Part shown: in pieces, positions 34,922-43,314 of the stretch
Layout of the letters: each line of letters begins with the position of its first letter
Numbering within the stretch: the stretch's first letter is position 1
Source: Bacteroidetes bacterium GWE2_42_24
Lineage (GTDB): Bacteria; Bacteroidota; Bacteroidia; Bacteroidales; TTA-H9
Length of the DNA: 64,000 bases
NCBI GenBank assembly: GCA_001768515.1
Contig: MEOA01000009.1
Span: 62,334 to 126,333, forward strand
Reading direction: 5' to 3'
Position numbers and translations under genes: made by a program
Notes under the pieces: generated by a model
What the model saw: only the letters and a program-made list of their open reading frames with translations
What the model was told of the DNA's origin: nothing
The model's database searches: none

Positions 34922-35641
34922 ATGAAAGCTTCAAACTACTTCGAATCGGTCGGGTGCATCGTTAAGAAAGAACAACTGGCCACCTTCCAGTTTCATCTTC
35001 CGTTGAGAGATCTTGTACTGGAAACAATTGCCCCGTTCCCTGGATATTACAGTGCCGAACCTGCTGAAGCAGCAGTGAAGCCATCTTTCCTTTTCCTGAT
35101 AATTAAAACCCAGCCAAATTACAACGAAGATTTTGTTATCAGGGCAACACACAAGATTAAGCAGATACAGTCGTTCTCATTTGATGCCTCTCCTGGTTAT
35201 GTAATGCTTTTTAATCAAATGCAACCATGTATCAGACTTGAAATGGTGAATTATGATAACCTGCCTGTGCTGATCGATCTTTACGGGCAGCAAGGGTTAA
35301 GCTTCGTAAAGCATCAAATAGTCGCTCCTTATGAAGGAGTTATCCGAATCAAGCGGTATTTCAGCCTGGAGAAAACAGGTGAGTCAATATACCGCGATAC
35401 AGTACACAAAGAGATGTGCTATTTGCTCATTCCGGATGAACTCCACTGGGATCGTTTTGAACAAATTACCCTTCATATTAAGCGGAATATTCATATTGGA
35501 AATTTTGATGCAGCCGTCGGGTTTTTTTACGATAACAAGGGTGTGAGAGACTTCGTGCGGATATTTTCACCAGGTATTGAGTTGGAAGCGCTTGAGGCTA
35601 TCCGGGATAAGTATCTTCAGGAGATGAGTCGAAATAAATAA
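34922..35641 (+). CDS. Conserved-looking hypothetical protein
   Basis: A 239-residue soluble protein starting MKASNYFESVG; this ATG is favoured because the upstream in-frame part is hydrophobic junk overlapping the promoter region. No signal peptide or membrane segment. Mixed alpha/beta with several Tyr/Phe-rich stretches (SFSFDASPGYVMLFNQMQPCIRLEM). I recognise no family. It is a single gene between pssA and queA. Confidence 0.65.
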   Translation: MKASNYFESVGCIVKKEQLATFQFHLPLRDLVLETIAPFPGYYSAEPAEAAVKPSFLFLIIKTQPNYNEDFVIRATHKIKQIQSFSFDASPGYVMLFNQMQPCIRLEMVNYDNLPVLIDLYGQQGLSFVKHQIVAPYEGVIRIKRYFSLEKTGESIYRDTVHKEMCYLLIPDELHWDRFEQITLHIKRNIHIGNFDAAVGFFYDNKGVRDFVRIFSPGIELEALEAIRDKYLQEMSRNK

Positions 35642-35669
35642 CGATGATGGCAACTCCCGGCTCATTTAT

Positions 35670-35677
35670 TACCTTTG
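35670..35677 (+). promoter_or_regulatory. Possible -7 box upstream of queA
   Basis: TACCTTTG matches TAnnTTTG but lies about 170 bp before the queA ATG, so a long leader would be needed. Confidence 0.3.
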
Positions 35678-35845
35678 CCGGCTAATCAGCCCAATGGTTA
35701 ATGCTTATACGAACTGGTTGCCCTGATTCCAAACCCGTCGACAGATAGATGCTCCGGCTACAATGCCCTCGCGGCTTTAATATCAGAAAGGCATAATTTT
35801 ACTGCCTGAACGGGTCTTCCTGAAGCAGTCACCATAGGGATTTTT

Positions 35846-37105
35846 ATGTATATGACAATAGTTAATCCCCGTTTAATCAATATTCAGGATTTCGACTATC
35901 CACTGCCCGAATCCTTTATCGCCACTCATCCTGCTATCCCGCGCGATTCTGCCCGGTTGCTTATTGCGGGTAGGTTGAATGGTGAAATCAGTGAGGCAAG
36001 ATTTAGTGAAATTGCCCAATATTTACCGTCCAACTCTTTATTGTTGGTCAACGAAACTCGTGTCGTCAGAGCCCGTTTGATTTTTAACAGATCTTCAGGG
36101 GCTCAAATTGAAATCTTTCTGCTCAACCCTGTTGACCCGGCAGATATGCAACTGGCTTTTGCCAGTCGTGAACCGGTTGTCTGCAAAGCCTTTGTTGGAA
36201 ATGCCCGACGATGGAAAGGTGAGGTGCTGTATCTTAGCGTTTCTGTTGATAATATGCCCGTTACTCTTAGTGCCCGATTGGTCGGACGTGTTGATAATGC
36301 CTTTCTTGTGCAGTTTGTCTGGGAGCCCGGTGATTTCACCTTTGCCCGGATACTTGAAGCAGCCGGTAAGATGCCGCTTCCGCCTTACATTAAACGTGAG
36401 GCAACAATCGACGATGCCAGCGATTACCAGACTGTATATGCACGTCAGGACGGGTCTGTTGCGGCTCCAACTGCCGGACTGCATTTTACCGATGAGGTGA
36501 TGAACTCGCTGGCCTCGAAAGGTATTTCTACATCCAGGGTCATTCTTCATGTCGGGGCAGGAACCTTTAAGCCTGTGAGTACCGACAGGTTGGAGAACCA
36601 CACGATGCATGCCGAACAGATCGTGATTGAAAGGGCAACCATTGAACAGTTGATTGAGGGTGTCGGTCGGCCACGCATACTCGTTGGAACAACAACAGTT
36701 CGAACCATTGAAAGTCTATACTGGTATGGGGTTAAGTTGCTCATCGATGGTGAGGGATCTCATTTTAACATCAACCAGTGGATGCCGTATAATCCAAAGT
36801 ACGATGTATCTGTCACAGCTAAGGAATCCCTTCTGGCTGTCCGCTCAGAGATGATCAGAAGCGGGTTGGAAGTGCTCTCGGGCGAAACCAGCATTATTAT
36901 TGCACCAGGTTACCAGTATCGCATGACGGACATATTGATTACCAACTTTCATCAGCCACGAAGTACTTTGCTGCTTCTGGTTTCTGCTTTTACCGGCGAT
37001 AACTGGAAAACAGCCTATCACTATGCCCTTGACAATGGTTTTCGTTTTCTAAGTTATGGAGATGCTTGCCTGTTTTTCCCTGCAGGAGCGAATTTGAATC
37101 ATTAG
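35846..37105 (+). CDS. queA: S-adenosylmethionine:tRNA ribosyltransferase-isomerase
   Basis: A 419-residue QueA, at the longer end of the family. FDYPLPESFIATHPAIPRDSARLL at the N-terminus, PLPPYIKRE, SVAAPTAGLHFT and LHVGAGTFKPV are family signatures; TNFHQPRSTLLLLVSAF closes the active site. It builds epoxyqueuosine in tRNA. A second ATG 6 bp downstream is equally usable. Confidence 0.97.
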   Translation: MYMTIVNPRLINIQDFDYPLPESFIATHPAIPRDSARLLIAGRLNGEISEARFSEIAQYLPSNSLLLVNETRVVRARLIFNRSSGAQIEIFLLNPVDPADMQLAFASREPVVCKAFVGNARRWKGEVLYLSVSVDNMPVTLSARLVGRVDNAFLVQFVWEPGDFTFARILEAAGKMPLPPYIKREATIDDASDYQTVYARQDGSVAAPTAGLHFTDEVMNSLASKGISTSRVILHVGAGTFKPVSTDRLENHTMHAEQIVIERATIEQLIEGVGRPRILVGTTTVRTIESLYWYGVKLLIDGEGSHFNINQWMPYNPKYDVSVTAKESLLAVRSEMIRSGLEVLSGETSIIIAPGYQYRMTDILITNFHQPRSTLLLLVSAFTGDNWKTAYHYALDNGFRFLSYGDACLFFPAGANLNH

Positions 37106-37129
37106 CTCGATTTCATTGCTTAGATTGGT

Positions 37130-37137
37130 TACATTTG
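37130..37137 (+). promoter_or_regulatory. -7 promoter box of tatA
   Basis: TACATTTG matches TAnnTTTG, 38 bp before the tatA ATG at 37175. Confidence 0.45.
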
Positions 37138-37174
37138 CATCAGATTGTAATATCAGATAAACGTAAATAGACCT

Positions 37175-37363
37175 ATGCTTAACACTGTTTTTCTAGGATG
37201 GCTTGGCACACAGGAGATTGTGCTGATTGTGTTGGTGGTTGTTCTGCTTTTTGGGGGCAAGAAGATACCCGAACTCATGAAGGGACTCGGGAAAGGTGTC
37301 CGTAGCTTCAAGGAGGGGATGAATAATCCAGACAATGACAACGAGGCTGATCAAAAGAAATAG
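37175..37363 (+). CDS. tatA: Twin-arginine translocase subunit TatA/E
   Basis: A 62-residue protein with one N-terminal helix ([21 protein letters not shown]), the FGxxKxPEL hinge motif, an amphipathic helix ([14 protein letters not shown]) and a charged acidic tail. It forms the Tat channel for folded, often cofactor-bearing, proteins. mobA follows 27 bp later, a sensible pairing with molybdoenzyme export. Confidence 0.94.
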   Translation: MLNTVFLGWLGTQEIVLIVLVVVLLFGGKKIPELMKGLGKGVRSFKEGMNNPDNDNEADQKK

Positions 37364-37390
37364 TGCTTAACCGGCACTGCTAAAGTCGTT

Positions 37391-37954
37391 ATGAATTCAC
37401 TAGTTACCGGACTCATTCTGGCCGGTGGCAGGTCACGTCGCATGGGCACCGACAAGGGGCTCGTGAGTTACCATGGCAGAAAGTTAATCGAATGGGCCAT
37501 TGATATTCTCAGCCCGTTAAGCAATGAACTTCTGATTTCTACCTCCAATAAAGTGTATGAACAATTTGGGTTTCGAACCGTAGCAGATAAATTTACATTT
37601 GCCGGCCCCGGTGGGGGAATTCATGCCGCTCTTGAGGTTACTGCCAATAACACGATGGTGGTTTTAAGTGTTGATACTCCCAACATGACCACAGCCTTTC
37701 TAAGTCATCTGATCAGTTTGAATGTAAATGCCGATGCTGTCGTCCCACGCCACGCCGGTGGATTCATTGAGCCGCTCTGCGCTGTATATAATACCTCGGC
37801 AATTGATTCAATCGGAATGTCACTTTCGTCGGGGATATTTAAAATGAGTGAAATTTTGGATCGTATCAGCGTAAAGTATTACGAGTTATCTGCTTCTGAA
37901 AGTACGAGTAACCTTTTTTATAACATCAATTCACGCTATGACCTTGAACAGTAA
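37391..37954 (+). CDS. mobA: MobA-like molybdenum cofactor guanylyltransferase
   Basis: A 187-residue NTP-transferase. LILAGGRSRRMGTDKGLV is the MobA nucleotide-binding signature, and SVDTPNM carries the metal-binding Asp. It converts molybdopterin to the guanine dinucleotide form for DMSO-reductase-type enzymes. Together with the MocA homologue at 438-1025 the window encodes both nucleotide branches. It overlaps the next gene by 17 bp. Confidence 0.9.
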   Translation: MNSLVTGLILAGGRSRRMGTDKGLVSYHGRKLIEWAIDILSPLSNELLISTSNKVYEQFGFRTVADKFTFAGPGGGIHAALEVTANNTMVVLSVDTPNMTTAFLSHLISLNVNADAVVPRHAGGFIEPLCAVYNTSAIDSIGMSLSSGIFKMSEILDRISVKYYELSASESTSNLFYNINSRYDLEQ

Positions 37955-39158
37955 TGCCCTCGTGCAGCCCACCGATAAGTCGGGCGACCGGTGGCAGAAA
38001 GCCGCCGTCCTTGGTGGGTTGTGGGCCTCAGTCGAAATTATTATTGGAAGCCTTTTGCATAACTCCAGAGTACCATTTGCGGGAAGTATTCTGGCTTCTT
38101 CGAGCGTTATGCTGATGGTTGCCTTTTATCAGTTGTGGCCTGTCAGAGGTATGATTATCAGGGCTGGTCTCATAGCCGCCGTTATGAAATCGGTATCGCC
38201 TAGTGCAGTCATTTTTGGCCCCATGATCGGAATCTTCACCGAGGCTGTCGTGATGGAACTGGCCCTCCGTATTCCGGGCAGGGTACCTGGGGCGCTCATT
38301 GGTGGGGTGTTGGCTGTTTTGAGCGCCCCCATTAAAAAATTTATTGGACTGATTATTGTCTTTAGCGACGATATCATTACCGTGTACATGAATTTTATCG
38401 GCTTCTTATCCAAACAGGCCGGCTGGGAAGCTCCATCTGCTGAAATGCTGGCTGTTTCAATATTGCTGGTCTTTCTTCCTGTGGGGTTGCTTGCCGGTAT
38501 CACGGGTCTCATGATTGGGCGAAGGGCTGTTAAACGACGATTTGGTAGCTTAATGATTGATGATCAGGTTGAAACAAAAACTCGCTTTTCGATGCCCGAC
38601 TCTTACCAGACCTCCTCTGTGTGGTTGATTGCTGTTCATGCACTGATGATTCCTGCGGGATTGGCACTTATGTCGTTCTGGAGATCCTGGTTTTCGCTGA
38701 TCTTTCTACTGCTCTGGCTCGTTTGGCTGGGCTATAAATATCCAAGAATGGTAAAACAATTGTCACGTCCTGTCTTTTGGATTCAGCCTGTTATCATTTT
38801 TGTATTGATGCTCTGGCTTGGAGAGGATAGGCATGGTCAGAGCAGTTCCGTCATCGGGGTGCGCCTTTGGCTGGCAGCTTCAATGGTAGTTAGGGCAGTA
38901 TGGGTAATCGGATGCTTTGCTGCCCTGTCGACTGAGTTGAGGCATCCACTGGTTTCACAGTTTATGTCCCGACGAGGCTGGAAGAACTTTTATGATTCAC
39001 TGGGTTTGGCATTTGCTGCTCTGCCTCTCATGATTGCTTCGTTACCCCCCGCCCGAAAACTCATGAAAAATCCGGTTACTGAACTTGCCCGTGTGGTATC
39101 GTATGCTGATGAATGGCTGGCGGTTATCCATCAATCAGGTGAGCAAAAAACCGATTAA
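37938..39158 (+). CDS. Polytopic membrane protein of unknown function
   Basis: A 406-residue integral membrane protein with about ten hydrophobic segments: a six-helix N-terminal part (residues 20-210, containing GLWASVEIIIGSLLHNSRVPFAG), a polar linker, then four helices. The N-terminal part resembles small-molecule permease or ECF S-component topologies, but no motif is decisive. It starts inside mobA, so a link to molybdate or cofactor metabolism is possible but unproven. Confidence 0.65.
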   Translation: MTLNSNALVQPTDKSGDRWQKAAVLGGLWASVEIIIGSLLHNSRVPFAGSILASSSVMLMVAFYQLWPVRGMIIRAGLIAAVMKSVSPSAVIFGPMIGIFTEAVVMELALRIPGRVPGALIGGVLAVLSAPIKKFIGLIIVFSDDIITVYMNFIGFLSKQAGWEAPSAEMLAVSILLVFLPVGLLAGITGLMIGRRAVKRRFGSLMIDDQVETKTRFSMPDSYQTSSVWLIAVHALMIPAGLALMSFWRSWFSLIFLLLWLVWLGYKYPRMVKQLSRPVFWIQPVIIFVLMLWLGEDRHGQSSSVIGVRLWLAASMVVRAVWVIGCFAALSTELRHPLVSQFMSRRGWKNFYDSLGLAFAALPLMIASLPPARKLMKNPVTELARVVSYADEWLAVIHQSGEQKTD

Positions 39159-39195
39159 GCTGCACCTTTCATTATCTTTACATAAAAATTGCACG

Positions 39196-40317
39196 ATGAA
39201 ACCATCGCGAAAGCTACTGGCAGGATTGTTCTCGGCCACACTTTTGATTATACTGGCCTGGTTTTTTTCTGATATAACATGGTATATTCTCATCTCCGCC
39301 GTGTTGTCTTTTATTGGGGCACCGGTTGTCTCTTTTTTTGATAGGCTGAAGTTCAGGGGTTGGTCGGTGCCACATGGTATTAGCACGCTGATGGCCCTGC
39401 TTTTTATTTTTTTGTTGCTTGTCGTAATTTTTTCACTTTTTGTGCCTCTGATTGTAACCGAGGCCCGTGTCATCTCTTCTATCGACATTCAACGCCTGAA
39501 TGAGGCGATGAGTCAATTTTCCACCTCAATTGAATCATGGCTGTTGTCGATGAAGCTTATTGAACCGGGACAGCAAATTGATGACTTGTTGTTGGCCCAG
39601 TTGGAGCCTTTTATGGGGATGGCTACCTTCGGTAACATTTTTAAAAATATTGTGGGCTTCGCGAGTTCACTACTTATGGGTGTCTTTTCAATCCTCTTTA
39701 TTACTTTCTTTTTTCTGAAAGACGACAGGCTGTTTATGCGGATTATCTTGCTTTTTGCAGATGAATCATCAGAAAGGAGGGTTTATGGAATTATTGACAG
39801 AGTAAAGCATTTGTTGTCACGTTATTTTCAGGGGATATGCATACAGTTGGGCATTATGATGCTACTGCTTTCGCTGGGACTATACCTGATGGGGATTCCA
39901 AATGCACTGCTGATAGGTGTTTTTGGCGGACTGCTGAATATAATTCCATACATCGGCCCCATTATTGGCATGGTTACCGGTATAATTCTGACCGCACTCG
40001 GATATGTGGCACTTGCCGATTATACCCTCATCATGCCGGCAGCAATCAAGGTTGTTGCAGTATTTCTGGTGGCTAATCTGATTGATAATATTCTTTCACA
40101 ACCTCTGATCTATTCCAACAGCGTGAAGGCCCATCCGCTCGAGATTTTCCTGGTGATCATCATGGCTGGCACAATGGCCGGGATCGTTGGTATGATCCTC
40201 GCCATTCCGGCATACACCGTGATTCGTATCGTGGGAAGTGAATTTCTTGGTGAATTTCCTGTGATCGGAAAACTGACCCGAAAATCAGGTGGCTGTGATG
40301 AGATTCCTCCTGGCTAA
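39196..40317 (+). CDS. AI-2E family transporter-like membrane protein
   Basis: The ATG at 39196 (MKPSRKLLAGLFSATLL) gives 373 residues; upstream in-frame codons lie inside the preceding gene and look non-coding. Eight hydrophobic segments, a soluble domain (residues 90-150), and GVFGGLLNIIPYIGPIIGMV, the signature of the YhhT/AI-2E exporter-like family. Family members include a Na+(Li+)/H+ antiporter and putative exporters; substrate unknown. Confidence 0.9.
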   Translation: MKPSRKLLAGLFSATLLIILAWFFSDITWYILISAVLSFIGAPVVSFFDRLKFRGWSVPHGISTLMALLFIFLLLVVIFSLFVPLIVTEARVISSIDIQRLNEAMSQFSTSIESWLLSMKLIEPGQQIDDLLLAQLEPFMGMATFGNIFKNIVGFASSLLMGVFSILFITFFFLKDDRLFMRIILLFADESSERRVYGIIDRVKHLLSRYFQGICIQLGIMMLLLSLGLYLMGIPNALLIGVFGGLLNIIPYIGPIIGMVTGIILTALGYVALADYTLIMPAAIKVVAVFLVANLIDNILSQPLIYSNSVKAHPLEIFLVIIMAGTMAGIVGMILAIPAYTVIRIVGSEFLGEFPVIGKLTRKSGGCDEIPPG

Positions 40318-40323
40318 ATACTT

Positions 40324-41355
40324 ATGCACTTCAGACAATTACACATGTTAACTTTATCATATTCTCATTATATCTTCCGGTTCCTGCGCACAGTGAGCTT
40401 TTTTAAGCTCTGGAACTATTTTCTGCTTCGTTTTGGCTTTTATCTTTCACAAATCATCAGAAGACCTGTTCAACTCGGATTGCCTGCATTCCTGTCGGCT
40501 GAACCAACTACTGTCTGCAATCTTAAATGCCCTGAATGCCCTTCTGGACTGCGTGCCTTCAGTCGTCCCACGGGCACCATGGATATGCCTATGTTTCAGC
40601 AATTGATAGATGAAGCCCATCGCCATATTTTTTACCTGCTGGTCTATTTTCAGGGGGAGCCCTATCTAAACCCGAATTTCAGTCAAATGGTTGCCTATGC
40701 GCGTAAGAAACGTGTCTTTACAGCTACATCTACCAACGGCCATTATCTTACCGAGCGATATGCGCGTCTTACTGTTGAGTCGGGACTCGATGAACTGATC
40801 ATTTCACTTGATGGTACTGATCAGGATACCTACAGTCGTTACCGCCGGGGCGGAGACCTCAATAAGGTGCTGGATGGAATTAAAACACTGGTTCGTGTCA
40901 GGAAAGAACTGGGGGTGCACCACCCGTTTATCAACCTTCAGTTCATAGTCATGAAGCAAAATGAGCATCAGATTTCGGAGTTTAGACAATTGGCTGCCGA
41001 ATTGGGTGTCGATCGGGCAGTGATAAAAACAGCCCAGATTTATTCTGAAAAGGATAACAATAATATTCTTCCCGATGGCAGCAAGTATGCCCGCTATTAC
41101 CGCAAGGCCGATGGTTCCCTGAGCAGGTCTAAGCCTGTCCGCAATCGTTGCTGGCGTATGTGGAATGGCGCTGTCGTTACCTGGGATGGCCGGATGGTTC
41201 CCTGTTGTTATGACAAGGATGCCACTTATCAGATGGGAAGGATAGGTGAAGTTTCCCTGAAATCAATATGGATGGGTGAAGCCTACCGGACTTTCAGGGC
41301 TCAGATATTAAAGAACAGGTCGGTGTATGACATTTGCCTTAATTGTGGCGAGTAG
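40324..41355 (+). CDS. Radical SAM/SPASM domain protein
   Basis: A 343-residue radical SAM enzyme. The [4Fe-4S] motif C-x3-C-x2-C is CNLKCPEC near residue 61. The C-terminus has a SPASM-like set: NRCW near 278, VPCCYD near 297 and CLNCGE at the end. Such enzymes modify peptides or other macromolecules; no precursor peptide gene is visible nearby. It begins 6 bp after the AI-2E gene. Confidence 0.88.
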   Translation: MHFRQLHMLTLSYSHYIFRFLRTVSFFKLWNYFLLRFGFYLSQIIRRPVQLGLPAFLSAEPTTVCNLKCPECPSGLRAFSRPTGTMDMPMFQQLIDEAHRHIFYLLVYFQGEPYLNPNFSQMVAYARKKRVFTATSTNGHYLTERYARLTVESGLDELIISLDGTDQDTYSRYRRGGDLNKVLDGIKTLVRVRKELGVHHPFINLQFIVMKQNEHQISEFRQLAAELGVDRAVIKTAQIYSEKDNNNILPDGSKYARYYRKADGSLSRSKPVRNRCWRMWNGAVVTWDGRMVPCCYDKDATYQMGRIGEVSLKSIWMGEAYRTFRAQILKNRSVYDICLNCGE

Positions 41356-41369
41356 GTGGTTATGCTGAG

Positions 41370-41399
41370 TTTGAGGTCTTCGTAACCGATAACCTCAAA
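41370..41399 (+). terminator. Possible terminator after the radical SAM gene
   Basis: TTTGAGGT (41370-41377) pairs with ACCTCAAA (41392-41399) across a 14-nt loop. The following T content is poor, so this may be a weak or factor-assisted terminator. Confidence 0.4.
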
Positions 41400-41641
41400 T
41401 AGCTTATTATGATTGTTTTATCAGTTTATTCGGTTCGCGCCGGCAGCTAAACCCAAATTAATTCGCTGTAAATAGACATTTCCAAATATTGAACAATATC
41501 CAAATTTTGATCAGAATTTTATCCCTGATTCAGTCCCGCTTTTTAATTTTTTTTCAGGTTTTTCCTAAAAATTTAAGTGAGATTGGTTACAGAAAAGTGG
41601 GTTTTGTATGTAGTTGATGTATAGGAATTTATATTACTATT

Positions 41642-41685
41642 TTGTGTCAAAGAGTGGACAAAGATACACCAAAGTTAGGTCAATG
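41642..41685 (+). repeat. 11-bp phased repeat array (copy B)
   Basis: CAAAG at 41648, 41659 and 41670 and CAATG at 41681 are spaced exactly 11 bp. The array is about 85-125 bp upstream of the sigma-54-like site at 41769. Confidence 0.7.
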
Positions 41686-41775
41686 ATATCTTTTTCTTAT
41701 GAATCGCTTATGGCTGTAGTAACGTTTAGGTATCTGATATATGAAAGACGGGTAACTATTTGTAATTTTTGGCAC
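41666..41775 (+). repeat. 110-bp duplicated intergenic element, copy B
   Basis: Gap-free counterpart of 14350-14459 (84 of 110 identical by manual count). Both end with TTTTTGGCAC. Confidence 0.75.
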
Positions 41776-41784
41776 AAAGTTTGT
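41769..41784 (+). promoter_or_regulatory. Sigma-54-like -24/-12 site, copy B
   Basis: TTGGCAC, five bases, then TTTGT: the -24 GG and -12 G are in the correct register and only the final C of the -12 GC is changed. Better than copy A. Confidence 0.45.
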
Positions 41785-41855
41785 GAGGGCTTATTAGCAA
41801 CGTTCTGTCACATGGCAATAATAATTAAATAAGTATTTTGGTTACACAAAAAATT

Positions 41856-41886
41856 CACCCTTAGATTTTATATCGGGTGGTGTTTT
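41856..41886 (+). terminator. Possible terminator of a short transcript from site B
   Basis: CACCC (41856-41860) pairs with GGGTG (41875-41879) and is followed by GTGTTTTT. Together with the site at 41769 it would bound a transcript of roughly 100 nt. Confidence 0.4.
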
Positions 41887-42257
41887 TACTCAGGGTTAAT
41901 CGTGTGCTATTATTTTAGTGTTAGCCGCTGAATGTTAATAATCAGAATTCTGGTAAAACAAAAGAAGAGTTGCAGTGATTACCCTGCTTTTTTAAATACT
42001 CCTGATATTGGAAATGGGATATATGTGAATTATTAACAAGTATAATGAGTGTCTCTTGTCTGTTTTCAGGGCATAATTTGTGATATCGTTTTGTTAATGA
42101 CCTTCTGTGATGCCTTGATGGCAATCTTTCCCGGCATAGTTCATTTCATCCGGCATTGAGCGGTATGTTGGGTGCTGGTTTGGTTAAGTAAGAGGCTTAT
42201 GTTTACAGGCAGCCTCATGACGAACTCATGAAATATCGACCTCCTGAGGCGTGTCCT

Positions 42258-43064
42258 TTACCGTTGGTTCGTGAATTTTGTCCAGTCGGGTCTCCTTTTT
42301 TCGAAGAAGGCATTGATTCCTTCAGCCGCCTCAGCGGAACCGCGTGCCCGGGTCAGAACACCGGCGCTGTAGTCACGTGTGAATTCGTCTACAGGGGGAC
42401 GCAGGGTGTTGATCATCTCCTTGATGGCAAGTTGGGCTTCCGGGCCACCAAAAAGTATCTTCTCGGTTAGTTGATTCGTCTTTTCATGAGGCATGACGTT
42501 GCGTGCTACTTCGTCAACGAGTCCAATCTGCCATGCCTCCAATGTCGGAAATCTACGGCCGGTGAGCATCAGTTGCAAGGCCTTTCCTGCTCCGGTTCTT
42601 CTGACAATATATGGCGCGATGGTGCCGGGTACCAGTCCCAGGCGAGCGTCGCGGAATGCAAAGATGGCCTCGCGTGAGGCTACAACGAAGTCATTGGTCG
42701 CAAACAGCCCTATACCTCCACCGTAGACTGATCCCTGTACCGTAGCAATGGTTGCTTTCGAACTGGTTGCAATCGTGCGGAAAAGGTTTGCCAATGCAAG
42801 ACTTTCTTCTTCTATATCTTTTCCTTTCCCTGCCTGAACCCATGTGAGATCAGCTCCTGTGCAGAAATGTCGTCCCTCTCCGCTCAGAACGATAATTCTG
42901 ATGGAAGGGTTTGCATTTAGTCTATCATAGGCCAGGGTGAGTTCCTTAATCAACATTTCGTCGAGTGCATTCCCTTTTTCGGGGCGACTCAGGATGATGG
43001 AAGCTATGGAGCCCTTGATAACGATTTGTAAGGATCTGTAGGGGGTAGTATTATTTGTTGTCAT
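42258..43064 (-). CDS. Enoyl-CoA hydratase/isomerase, methylglutaconyl-CoA-hydratase-like (paralogue 1)
   Basis: A 268-residue crotonase. Oxyanion-hole segments are FCTGADLTWVQ and VQGSVYGGGIGLFA; LGLVPGTIAPYIVRR and MLTGRRF match the LiuC-type methylglutaconyl-CoA hydratases. It diverges from the leucine operon and is a paralogue of the gene at 44957. It could hydrate a related methyl-branched enoyl-CoA. Confidence 0.85.
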   Translation of the reverse strand: MTTNNTTPYRSLQIVIKGSIASIILSRPEKGNALDEMLIKELTLAYDRLNANPSIRIIVLSGEGRHFCTGADLTWVQAGKGKDIEEESLALANLFRTIATSSKATIATVQGSVYGGGIGLFATNDFVVASREAIFAFRDARLGLVPGTIAPYIVRRTGAGKALQLMLTGRRFPTLEAWQIGLVDEVARNVMPHEKTNQLTEKILFGGPEAQLAIKEMINTLRPPVDEFTRDYSAGVLTRARGSAEAAEGINAFFEKRRPDWTKFTNQR

Positions 43065-43203
43065 ATTTTCATATTTTTTAGATTAAAGGTTTATTGAACC
43101 TGCTATGAAGCGACAACAACCAATACAGCTTGTTTGTTCTGTGCTGTGAATTACAGGATTTGGTGCAATGGTCAGTTGCTTTTCGGGACGGGTGCAGGTA
43201 GAA

Positions 43204-43225
43204 CTGTTATCACACTGTTATCACG
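43204..43225. repeat. Tandem 11-bp repeat in the divergent leucine-cluster promoter region
   Basis: CTGTTATCACA followed directly by CTGTTATCACG. It lies between the divergent crotonase and carboxylase genes, 90 bp before the latter, and may be an operator. Confidence 0.5.
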
Positions 43226-43314
43226 ATAAAATCATTTATATACTTTAAACAAACCCCCTCCGGTCAATGTTAGATGTTGGTAACTGTATAGCAAACCCTT
43301 AAAATCAAACGATT

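Larger units (their letters stand above)
41356..42257. other. Gene-free stretch carrying element copy B
   Basis: No convincing coding frame in 0.9 kb. Contains a hairpin just after the radical SAM gene, copy B of the 110-bp element with its 11-bp array and sigma-54-like site, and a hairpin/T-tract at 41856-41886. Beyond 41900 nothing stands out. Confidence 0.6.

Noticed and set aside
41942-42124. 60-codon minus-strand frame
   Set aside because: No start context, no motif, no neighbouring operon; typical chance frame in non-coding DNA.
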